Source of the DNA: Anaerolineales bacterium UBA6128
GTDB taxonomy: Bacteria; Chloroflexota; Anaerolineae; UBA1429
Direction of reading: 5' to 3'
NCBI GenBank assembly: GCA_002423325.1
Contig: DIVQ01000221.1
Span: 1-14,726, forward strand
DNA length: 14,726 nt
The first letter of the stretch is position 1. Each line of letters begins with the position of its first letter. This document shows positions 5,259 through 12,718 of this stretch, piece by piece. A model generated the notes under the pieces. That model did not search any database, was not told the DNA's origin, and saw only the letters and a program-made list of their open reading frames with translations. Both the position numbers and the translations under genes were made by a program.

Positions 5259-8135
5259 ATGGCTTTGTCCCGCTATCTGCGTCTCTCCCTCGTCGTGTTG
5301 GTCCTGTCGGGCGTGCTGCCGGGCGCGCCGGCGTCGTCTACGGCCAGCGTCCACGCTGAGACCGCCTTCACCTTTGTCGGCCAGGCCGGCTTTTACACCA
5401 AGTCCCTGGCGGTGCGCGACGACACCCTCTATGTGGCCAGCGGACGCCGCCTGTTGGTCGTCGACGCGTCCGACCGGACCGCGCTGCGTGTCATCGGGCT
5501 GAGCGAGGCCTTTGGCGCGGACATCGATACGATGGTACTGGCCTGGCCGTACGTCTACCTTACCTGGTGGGAGGACCCGCCCGAGACCTACCGCTACCAG
5601 GTGGTGAGCATCGTGGACGTGTCCACACCCTCGGCGCCTGTGATCGTGGGCAGGCTGAACATGCCGATCGACAACCTCACGCGCGGACTCGCCGCTGCCG
5701 GACGCCACGCGTGGGTAGCGGATGGCAAGGGCATCTGGCTAGTGGACGCGACCGACCTGCACGCCCCCGAACTGCCCTGGCCCGGGCGCCTGGCCCGCGG
5801 CTCCACCAAGCTGGCCGCATCCGGTGACCTGCTGTGCGTCTCGGGCCCGACCACGTTGGATGTCTACGACTATGCCGACCCGCGTGCTCCGCAGTTGGCA
5901 GGCCAGTGCGTCACGCCCTATGCACCGCACGGGGTGACTATGGCGGACGCGCGCGCCTATGTGGCCGACAACGGCTTGGCGGTGGTTGATCTGAGCGATC
6001 CCACCACGCCGACTCTCTCCGGCTATTGCGCCACGCCGCACGTAGCCAGCGAGGTGGCCGTCTCGGGCGGCCGCGCCTGTGCGCTGGATACCGCCGGCTG
6101 GTTGATGCTGGTGGACGTGTCCGACCCGCAGGCGCCGACATTCATGGGCGAGTGTGCGGTGCCGGCGGCCAACGCGGTGGCCATGTCCGGCGAGCGCGGC
6201 TATGTGGTCACCAACGCCGGCGGCCTCGTCATCGTCAGCCTGGCCGATCCAAGCGCTCCGGCCGTGGTTGCCGAGTATCATTACGCTCCCTCATACGCGC
6301 TGGCCGTGGCGGATGGCTATGCATACCTGTTAGGCGACGACGCCCTGACCGTGGTCGACGTGTCGAATCCGGCTCAGCCCGTCGTGCGGGGCAGTTGCGC
6401 GGTCGAGAGCGGTTGGGCATGGGATGTGGCTGTGGAGGGCGATCACGCCTATGTGTCTGTAGACAGCGGCCTCAAGGTCGTGGATGTCTCCGACCCGACG
6501 ACGCCGGCCGTAGTGGGACAGTACCCTACAGCGCGCTGGAGCCTGGCCGTCACCGCCCGCGACGACCTGGTGTACGTGCTCTCCGAGTCGGGAGGACTGC
6601 TGCTGATCGACGTGTCTTTGCCCTACAGCCCCACCCTGGTCTCGACGTGCAGCATGTCGGGCGCCGCGTATGCGGGCGACCTAGTGCTGGTGGACGACCT
6701 GTTGTACGTTCCGGGGGGCAACTCGGCATTGGTCATCGTGGATGTGCAAGATCCCCACGCCCCAACCATCCTGAGCCAGTACAGCACGCCCCTGGACGTG
6801 CGCGGCGTGGCCGTGGTGGGCAATACCGCCTACGTGCAGGATGTGTTCAACGGCGTGTATGTGCTGGATGTGACCGATCCCACGGCGCCGGTGCTGCTAG
6901 ACCAGATCGATGTGGGCGTGCAGGTGGGCGGCATCGCCGTCCTGGGCGACTATTTGTGCGTGATCATGAGCGACATCCGCGTCAACGTCATCAACATCGC
7001 CACGAGCGGGCCACCGCAACTGCTTGCCGACTGCTTCTGGGAGGGTACACCCTACGACATCAAGGCAGACGGTGGCTATCTCTACGTGGCCGGAGGTGGG
7101 CTGACGGTGCTGCGCTGCGGCAAGCAGGAGACCCACAAGGTGAGCCTGGCCGCGCTGCGCATGGGGCAGACGCCGCCCGCGCCGGTCCCCGTCGAGTTGG
7201 TAAGGGCGGTGCCCTGGAGCGCCCTCACCGGCACGCCCACCGGCGTTGACACCGGCGGCCCCTACTGGTACCGCGCGGTGTCCACCGGCTACGGCACGGG
7301 CTATCTCGACATCCTGAGCCTGGCGGACCCGGCGGCCCCCGCGCTGGTCGGGCGCTACACGGCGCCCAACAATACATCCATACGTGCGTGGGCGCAGAGC
7401 GGCGACCACCTTTACGTGGCGCCGGACTATGGTGACGTCATGTACCTGGTCGACATCAGTGACGCCGCGGCTCCAGTCGACGTGGCCTCGTGGGCCGTTC
7501 CCGACATCATCAGCATCGCGCTGGTCGATGGCAGTCTGCTGGTCATCGCCTGGGACTCGTCCCTTACCAACAACTACCTAAGGGTCTACAGCCTGGCGGA
7601 CCCGGCCAGCCCAGTGGAAGTGGGGAGCTGCCAGATCGGCAGCAGAGAAGGCGTGAGCCGCATCAACGTGGTGGGGGACATCGCCTGGGTAAACACCACC
7701 GACTGGCGCTCGAACTACTATGGCGAGCTGACCGCCATCGACATCTCGGACCTGTCGCACCCGCAAAAGCTGGGCTCCTGCTACGTGGAAGGATATGGCC
7801 TGAACCCCGCCTTGTCGTCCAACTATGCCTACGTGGGTAGTGGCCGGCGCAAGGCGCTCACCACCGTAGACCTCAGCGACGCGTCCGCGCCGCGCGTGGT
7901 GCACCACCTGCCGCTGCCCGGGAACAGCAGTGGTGCGGTGCTCTGGGGTGCCTACGCCTGCACCACGTCCGGCGACTATGTGGCGGTCGTCGATGTAAGC
8001 GACCCGCGTGCCCCGTTCCTGCGCACACTGTGGGATGCCGGCGCGCCAGTCGAGCCCCTGGTGGCGGTGGGGGAGTATCTGTATGCCTCCACGGAGGGGG
8101 CATTGCTGATTCTGCGCTTGGCGCATGCGCTGTGA
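5259..8135 (+). CDS. Large secreted LVIVD-repeat beta-propeller protein
   Basis: The 958-aa product starts with a signal peptide (hydrophobic core at about residues 9-20, likely cut after ASVHA near 33). The rest is built from about 20 LVIVD-type repeats, each with a core like LxVVDVSDPxxPxVVG preceded by a strand such as 'AYVAD' or 'LYVAS'. Good examples are LAVVDLSDPTTPTLSG, LMLVDVSDPQAPTFMG, LKVVDVSDPTTPAVVG and VAVVDVSDPRAPFLRT. Repeats run from about 60 to 615, are interrupted by a repeat-poor stretch at about 615-680 (with LTVLRCGKQETHK and a Pro-rich hinge), and resume to the end. This suggests two or three propellers in tandem. LVIVD proteins are extracellular or cell-surface and most have no proven function; binding of polymers or proteins is the usual guess. 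No anchor, LPXTG motif or C-terminal membrane helix is seen, and it ends abruptly in LAHAL. It is monocistronic with its own promoter. Confidence 0.9.
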   Translation: MALSRYLRLSLVVLVLSGVLPGAPASSTASVHAETAFTFVGQAGFYTKSLAVRDDTLYVASGRRLLVVDASDRTALRVIGLSEAFGADIDTMVLAWPYVYLTWWEDPPETYRYQVVSIVDVSTPSAPVIVGRLNMPIDNLTRGLAAAGRHAWVADGKGIWLVDATDLHAPELPWPGRLARGSTKLAASGDLLCVSGPTTLDVYDYADPRAPQLAGQCVTPYAPHGVTMADARAYVADNGLAVVDLSDPTTPTLSGYCATPHVASEVAVSGGRACALDTAGWLMLVDVSDPQAPTFMGECAVPAANAVAMSGERGYVVTNAGGLVIVSLADPSAPAVVAEYHYAPSYALAVADGYAYLLGDDALTVVDVSNPAQPVVRGSCAVESGWAWDVAVEGDHAYVSVDSGLKVVDVSDPTTPAVVGQYPTARWSLAVTARDDLVYVLSESGGLLLIDVSLPYSPTLVSTCSMSGAAYAGDLVLVDDLLYVPGGNSALVIVDVQDPHAPTILSQYSTPLDVRGVAVVGNTAYVQDVFNGVYVLDVTDPTAPVLLDQIDVGVQVGGIAVLGDYLCVIMSDIRVNVINIATSGPPQLLADCFWEGTPYDIKADGGYLYVAGGGLTVLRCGKQETHKVSLAALRMGQTPPAPVPVELVRAVPWSALTGTPTGVDTGGPYWYRAVSTGYGTGYLDILSLADPAAPALVGRYTAPNNTSIRAWAQSGDHLYVAPDYGDVMYLVDISDAAAPVDVASWAVPDIISIALVDGSLLVIAWDSSLTNNYLRVYSLADPASPVEVGSCQIGSREGVSRINVVGDIAWVNTTDWRSNYYGELTAIDISDLSHPQKLGSCYVEGYGLNPALSSNYAYVGSGRRKALTTVDLSDASAPRVVHHLPLPGNSSGAVLWGAYACTTSGDYVAVVDVSDPRAPFLRTLWDAGAPVEPLVAVGEYLYASTEGALLILRLAHAL

Positions 8136-8327
8136 TAGCATAGTCCGGGCCGGGTGGTGTGTTTGGCGGAGCCGTTCCTGACGTGCTGCCTGGGTTAACC
8201 CGGTTCGCGGCCGGTAGAGCGCCCCGGATCCGCGCCTTTGCGGCACGCAGGCAGCGAGTGCTACCGCGTAGACAGGCGTCTTCGCGGCAGTTCGCCGACG
8301 TTTTGCACCCGCCGACAGGTCTTGCGG

Positions 8328-8356
8328 TTGACCCGACTCCCCCTCGGTTGTAGAAT
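8328..8356 (+). promoter_or_regulatory. Promoter of asnS
   Basis: TTGACC (8328-8333) and TAGAAT (8351-8356) are separated by exactly 17 bases. The transcript would start near 8363, leaving a leader of about 30 bases that carries GGGAGG (8380-8385) before ATG 8393. The spacer from 8136 to 8327 shows only a small palindrome, GGGTTAACCC (8192-8201), and no gene. Confidence 0.65.
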
Positions 8357-8392
8357 GTGCCCATCTCGAGCTGTCCAGCGGGAGGCGCGCAC

Positions 8393-9688
8393 ATGACAGA
8401 CCAGGTTTACATCGCCGACGTGGCCAAGCACGTGGGCGAGCAGATCACGATCAAGGGATGGCTCTATAATAAGCGTGACAAGGGGCGGCTGCAGTTCCTG
8501 GTGTTGCGCGATGGTACCGGCCTCATCCAGGCAGTGGCCTTTGAGAAAGAGATCAGCGCCGAAGCCTTTGAGGCAGCCGTAGCGGTGACGCAAGAGTCGT
8601 CGCTGGTGGCCACAGGCGTCGTGCGGGCCGACGAGCGCGCTCCCGGCGGCTATGAGCTGTCGCTGAGCGATCTGCGCATCGTGCAGTTGACGCAGGACTA
8701 TCCCATCACGCCCAAGGAGCACGGCACCGACTTCTTAATGGACCACCGCCATCTGTGGCTGCGTTCGTCGCAGCAGTGGGCCATCATGCGCGTGCGCGCC
8801 ACGGTCATCCGCGCCATCCGCGACTGGCTCGACAGCCACAACTTTCTGCTCGTGGACGCGCCCATCCTGACGCCCTCGGCCTGTGAGGGTACCACCAACC
8901 TGTTCGAGACCGAGTACTTTGGCGAAAAGGCCTACCTCACGCAAAGCGGCCAGCTCTACAACGAGGCCACCATCATGGCCTTTGGCCGCACCTACTGCTT
9001 TGGCCCCACCTTCCGCGCCGAAAAGAGCAAGACCCGTCGCCACCTGATCGAGTTCTGGATGGTAGAGCCCGAAATGGCCTACGCGGACCTCGAGGAGTGC
9101 ATGCAGGTGGAGGAGCAGTTCGTCTCTTACATCGTGCAGCGCTGCCTGGAGGAGCGTCGGCCCGAGCTGACCACGCTGGAGCGCGACCTGACCAAGCTCG
9201 AGATCATCACGCCGCCCTTCCCGCGCATTCAGTACAATGACGCACTGGACGAAATCCACAAGGCCGGGCTGGAGCTGCCCTGGGGCGAGGATCTGGGCGC
9301 GCCGCACGAGACCGCCGTGGCCTCGCTGTACGACAAGCCGGTGTTTGTGCACCGCTACCCGGCGGCCTGCAAGGCCTTCTACATGGAGGCAGACCCGCAG
9401 GACGCGAGCCTGTCGCTGTCGGTGGACCTGCTGGCGCCCGAGGGTTACGGCGAGATCATCGGCGGCGGTCAGCGCACCGCCAGCCTGGAGCTGCTCGAGC
9501 AGCGCATCGCCGAGCACAAGCTGCCACGCGAGGCCTTTGAGTGGTACCTGGACCTGCGGCGCTACGGCAGCGTGCCGCACTCGGGCTTTGGCCTTGGGGT
9601 GGAGCGCACCGTGTCGTGGATCTGCGGGCTCGAGCATATCCGCCAGACCATCCCGTTCCCGCGCACGTTGGGGAGGATCTACCCGTAG
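8393..9688 (+). CDS. asnS: Asparaginyl-tRNA synthetase (archaeal-like form)
   Basis: This class IIb aminoacyl-tRNA synthetase charges tRNA-Asn with asparagine in the cytoplasm. The 431-aa protein has an N-terminal OB-fold anticodon-binding domain (about 17-100, with IKGWLYNKRDKGRLQFLVLRDG). The catalytic domain shows CEGTTNLFETEYFG at 164-177, motif 2 with FRAE at 207-210 then RRHLIEFWMVEPEMA, and motif 3 GFGLGVER at 398-405 ending RTLGRIYP. The sequence EIIGGGQR (about 354-361) favours AsnRS over the close archaeal AspRS. It is shorter than E. coli AsnRS and matches the compact archaeal/Thermus-like type. ATG 8393 was chosen over an upstream in-frame ATG at 8357, which falls on the predicted -10 box. 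The gene has its own promoter. Family is certain; Asn rather than Asp specificity is likely. Confidence 0.92.
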   Translation: MTDQVYIADVAKHVGEQITIKGWLYNKRDKGRLQFLVLRDGTGLIQAVAFEKEISAEAFEAAVAVTQESSLVATGVVRADERAPGGYELSLSDLRIVQLTQDYPITPKEHGTDFLMDHRHLWLRSSQQWAIMRVRATVIRAIRDWLDSHNFLLVDAPILTPSACEGTTNLFETEYFGEKAYLTQSGQLYNEATIMAFGRTYCFGPTFRAEKSKTRRHLIEFWMVEPEMAYADLEECMQVEEQFVSYIVQRCLEERRPELTTLERDLTKLEIITPPFPRIQYNDALDEIHKAGLELPWGEDLGAPHETAVASLYDKPVFVHRYPAACKAFYMEADPQDASLSLSVDLLAPEGYGEIIGGGQRTASLELLEQRIAEHKLPREAFEWYLDLRRYGSVPHSGFGLGVERTVSWICGLEHIRQTIPFPRTLGRIYP

Positions 9689-9735
9689 GCGTACTCGTGT
9701 CGCCACGGAGCTGACATCACGTCGTCGCGTCGTTG

Positions 9736-9760
9736 TAGGGGCAGGGCCCCGTGCCTGCCC
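9736..9760. repeat. Short GC-rich palindrome downstream of asnS
   Basis: GGGCAGG (9739-9745) pairs with CCTGCCC (9754-9760) around an 8-base loop, 50 bases after the asnS stop. The TAGGGGCAGG...CCTGCCC form resembles short dispersed palindromic repeats common in intergenic DNA of Chloroflexota and Cyanobacteria. It could also serve as the asnS terminator hairpin, though no T-run follows. Confidence 0.4.
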
Positions 9761-9773
9761 GCGGTCCTCGTTG

Positions 9774-9835
9774 GGGCGAAGAGACCGGTCACCGTCTGTC
9801 GACCTGCGTCAGACCGTGACGCGGCCTCTTCGCCC
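9774..9835. repeat. 62-base imperfect palindrome with long stem
   Basis: GGGCGAAGAG (9774-9783) pairs perfectly with CTCTTCGCCC (9826-9835). Inside, CCG pairs with CGG (9785-9787 with 9822-9824), then GTCAC with GTGAC (9788-9792 with 9816-9820), and GTCTG with CAGAC (9794-9798 with 9810-9814). There are two mismatches and one bulge, giving about 23 pairs around an 11-base loop (9799-9809). It lies between asnS and the GH1 remnant. It may be a REP- or MITE-like element or a bidirectional terminator. Confidence 0.55.
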
Positions 9836-9854
9836 TCAACGCCTGAGGGGGCAA

Positions 9855-10251
9855 GTGACAACAAGTCTGAACGACGCCGTCCTGTCCTTCCCGCCCGGGT
9901 TCCTGTGGGGCACGGCCACGTCGTCGTACCAGGTGGAGGGTGGCAATACCCACTGCGACTGGTATGCGTGGGAGCAAGTGCCCGCGCGCATCCGCGACGG
10001 CAGTCGCTGCGGGTTGGCATCCGACTGGTGGCGCAGTCCGTGGCGCCTGCTTTGGGTCGCTGGTGGACAACTTTGAGTGGGCGGAGGGCTGGGGGGCGCG
10101 TTTTGGGTTGCTGCAGCTCGATCCTGTGACTCAGGAACGCACGCCGCGCCCCAGCGCGGCCGTGTACGCCGCCATCGCGCGCGCCAACGGCCTCTCGCGT
10201 GATCTGGTTGCTGCCATCGCTCCCGACCTCACCTCGGCATTGTTTGCCTGA
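9855..10251 (+). pseudogene. GH1 beta-glucosidase gene with large internal deletion
   Basis: The stretch joins the two ends of a glycoside hydrolase family 1 gene. From a GTG at 9855 (preceded by GAGGGG), one frame reads the family N-terminus: LSFPPGFLWGTATSSYQVEG, then WYAWEQVPARIRDGSRCGLASDWW. It stops at 10076. In another frame, from about 10040 to the stop at 10251, the family C-terminus follows: SLVDNFEWAEGW, RFGLLQLDP, ERTPRPSAAVYAAIARANGL. Intact GH1 enzymes are about 440-480 residues; only about 65 plus 70 remain, in different frames. Both catalytic glutamates (the NEP and ENG motifs) fall in the missing part, so no active enzyme can be made. The junction lies near 10025-10045. A fusion error in the assembly is the main alternative. 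The first frame could still yield a useless 73-aa peptide. Confidence 0.85.
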
Positions 10252-10285
10252 GCTGACGCGTATCCGCGCGGCGCGCTCCCCGCAT

Positions 10286-10314
10286 TTGCCGCCCTCTGCC
10301 GGCGCGATTACAAT
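10286..10314 (+). promoter_or_regulatory. Promoter of topA, placing the start at the ATG
   Basis: TTGCCG (10286-10291) and TACAAT (10309-10314) are separated by 17 bases. The expected start 6-8 bases after the -10 box falls at about 10320-10322. The topA ATG is at 10322 and has no ribosome binding site, so a leaderless transcript is suggested. Confidence 0.5.
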
Positions 10315-10321
10315 GCGTGCC

Positions 10322-12718
10322 ATGCCGAAATACCTCTTTATCGTCGAATCGCCCGCCAAGGCCCGGACCATCGGCCATTATCTGGGCAACGAGTATGCCG
10401 TGGTGGCTTCTGCCGGCCACGTGCGCGATTTGCCGCCCAAGACACTGGGCGTCAACATCGAGCAGGGCTTTCGTCCGGCCTACGAGTTGTCGCGCAACAA
10501 GTCGAAAGTGGTGTCTGCGATTCGCGCCGCCGCGAGCAAGGCGGAAACGGTGTATCTGGCCACCGACCTTGACCGCGAGGGCGAGGCGATCGCCTGGCAC
10601 GTCCTGCAGGCCGCGGGCATCGACGGCAAGCGCGCCAAGCGCATCACCTTTGATCAGATAACGCGCGCCGCGATTCACGAGGCGCTCAAGCACCCACGCG
10701 ATCTCGACATGGATCTGGTAGACGCGCAACAGGCGCGCCGGGTGCTCGATCGCCTGGTCGGCTACCAGATCAGTCCGCTGCTCACCCGCGCGCTGCCCAA
10801 AGCGCGCTCGGCCGGGCGCGTGCAATCGGTTGCGCTGCGCCTGATCGTCGACCGCGAACGCGAGATCCTGGCCTTTGTGCCGGAAGAGTACTGGACGCTC
10901 GACGCCCGCCTGCGGCGCCGCACGCCGGGCAAAGAGCAGTTCACCGCGCGCCTCGCCAAGATCAAGGGACAGGACCCGGAGCTGCACGCGCAGTCCGACG
11001 TGGAGGCGGTGCTGCGCGCGCTGGAGGGTGCGACCTATACGGTGACGCGCGTCGCCAGGGGGAAGCGCGTTCGCAGGCCGCAGCCGCCCTTTATCACCAG
11101 CACGCTGCAGGCCGAGGCGGGCCGCAAGTTGCACAAGTCGCCCAAGGCGACGATGGCGCTGGCTCAGCAGCTGTACGAGGGCATCGACCTGGGCGGCGGC
11201 GAGCCGACGGGCCTGATCACGTATATGCGCACCGATTCGGCGCACGTGGCGCCCGAGGCCCAGGCCGAGGCGCGCGAGGTGATCGCGCAGCGTTGGGGCG
11301 CCGACTACCTGCCCGAAAAGCCTCCGGCGTATGCCTCACGGGCCGGCGCCCAGGAGGCTCACGAGGCCATTCGGCCCACATCTGCTCTGCGCCAGCCTGC
11401 CGACGTACGGCAGTATCTGTCAGATGAGCAGTTCCGCCTGTACGAACTGATCTGGCAGCGTTTTGTCGCCAGCCAGATGAAGCCGGCGCTTTATGCCACC
11501 CTAACGGTAGACGTCACCGCGGCAGAGTATTATCTCTTCAGGGCCAACGGCGCCACGCTGCTGTTCCCCGGCTATCTGGCGGTCTACGAAGAGGGGCGCG
11601 ACGAAGCGACAGAGGAGCAGGACCAGTCCCTGCCGCCGTTGGTGGAGGGCGAGCTGCTTGACCTGCTCAAGCTGTTGCCCGAGCAACACTTTACCCAGCC
11701 GCCGCCGCGCTACTCGGAACCGACGCTGATCAAGGCGCTGGAGGAACATGGCGTCGGACGCCCCTCCACGTATGCGGCGATCATCGGCGTCATCCAGGAA
11801 CGCGACTATGTGGTCAAGCATGCCGGGCGCCTGCAGCCTACCGGGCTCGGGATGGTGGTGTGCGATGCGCTGGTTCCCACCTTTCCCGACATCATGGACG
11901 TGCGCTACACCGCAGGCATGGAGCAACAACTCGATCGCGTGGCCGCCGGCGAGCTCGGCTATGAGCAGATGCTGAGCGCATTCTACCGGGATTTCGCCCC
12001 ACAGCTGCAGCGCGCCAAACGAGCGCTGCCCGATGCGGTGCAGGAGAGCCTGTGGGCCGGCATCAGCCCTGACGTGCGCGGCATGGTCTGCCCGCAATGT
12101 GGCAAGCCGCTTACGGTCAAAATGAGCAGCGAGGGGCGCCTGCTCGGCTGCACCGGCTACCCCGAGTGCCGCTACCTGATGGACATCGGCGCCGATGGCA
12201 AGCCAGTGCCGCAAATCGTCGAGTACGCTGAAGGCGTCGTTTGCGATAAATGCGGCGGGCGCATGAAGGTTATCACACGAGGTCGCGACAAGTTCCTGGG
12301 CTGTGAGAACTATCCTGCCTGCAGGAACACGCTGCCGATCCTGAGCGAATTCATCCAGCAGTTGGCGGTCGAGAGTGCCTGCCCGGCCTGCGGGCACCAG
12401 GGTCTGGAGGCACGTAAGGGGCGCTTTGGCGAGTACCTCAAGTGCCCGGGTTGCGGGGTCAATATCAGCGTGCGCAAGCCCCGCAAGGGTCAGCCCGCCG
12501 ATGCGCCGGTGACGCTGCGCGTCTCGAAACCCGCCGAGACCGTCTCTGTGGTTTGTCCCCTTTGTGGGCACAAGGGACTGCAGAAGCGTGCCGGGCGTTA
12601 CGGTCCCTACTATCGCTGCCCGGCATGCAAGAAGAACCTGACCGCGAAGAAACTCGCCGAGCTGTCGGACGCGCCCCCAACGGCTCCAGACGGGGGTTCC
12701 GAGGAACGAACCGGATGA
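10322..12718 (+). CDS. topA: DNA topoisomerase I (type IA)
   Basis: The enzyme relaxes negative supercoils by transiently cutting one DNA strand through a tyrosine. The 798-aa protein has the full family layout. The Toprim domain begins at YLFIVESPAKA (E9) and includes TDLDREGE (D82, D84, E86). The cap and strand-passage domains carry SAGRVQSVALRL (163-174) and the active-site GLITYMRTDS with Y301 and R303. EHGVGRPSTYA follows at about 475-485. Four C-terminal four-cysteine zinc fingers follow, starting near C590, C641, C687 and C745. The fourth is followed by a Lys-rich stretch. ATG 10322 starts the conserved MPKYLFIVESPAKA. The frame is open back to 10199 over the GH1 remnant, but that part is not conserved. 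Its stop overlaps the next gene's start by 4 bases (ATGA), an odd neighbour for topA. Confidence 0.97.
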   Translation: MPKYLFIVESPAKARTIGHYLGNEYAVVASAGHVRDLPPKTLGVNIEQGFRPAYELSRNKSKVVSAIRAAASKAETVYLATDLDREGEAIAWHVLQAAGIDGKRAKRITFDQITRAAIHEALKHPRDLDMDLVDAQQARRVLDRLVGYQISPLLTRALPKARSAGRVQSVALRLIVDREREILAFVPEEYWTLDARLRRRTPGKEQFTARLAKIKGQDPELHAQSDVEAVLRALEGATYTVTRVARGKRVRRPQPPFITSTLQAEAGRKLHKSPKATMALAQQLYEGIDLGGGEPTGLITYMRTDSAHVAPEAQAEAREVIAQRWGADYLPEKPPAYASRAGAQEAHEAIRPTSALRQPADVRQYLSDEQFRLYELIWQRFVASQMKPALYATLTVDVTAAEYYLFRANGATLLFPGYLAVYEEGRDEATEEQDQSLPPLVEGELLDLLKLLPEQHFTQPPPRYSEPTLIKALEEHGVGRPSTYAAIIGVIQERDYVVKHAGRLQPTGLGMVVCDALVPTFPDIMDVRYTAGMEQQLDRVAAGELGYEQMLSAFYRDFAPQLQRAKRALPDAVQESLWAGISPDVRGMVCPQCGKPLTVKMSSEGRLLGCTGYPECRYLMDIGADGKPVPQIVEYAEGVVCDKCGGRMKVITRGRDKFLGCENYPACRNTLPILSEFIQQLAVESACPACGHQGLEARKGRFGEYLKCPGCGVNISVRKPRKGQPADAPVTLRVSKPAETVSVVCPLCGHKGLQKRAGRYGPYYRCPACKKNLTAKKLAELSDAPPTAPDGGSEERTG

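Noticed and set aside
6026..7249. 407-codon plus-strand frame inside the LVIVD gene
   Set aside because: It is an out-of-frame, arginine-rich shadow of the repeat protein.
8258..8290. GAGTGCTACCGCG upstream of asnS, close to the T-box core GGGTGGTACCGCG
   Set aside because: The TGGN bases that pair with the tRNA acceptor end are changed, the expected partner strand and specifier loop are not seen, and a good promoter lies downstream of it.
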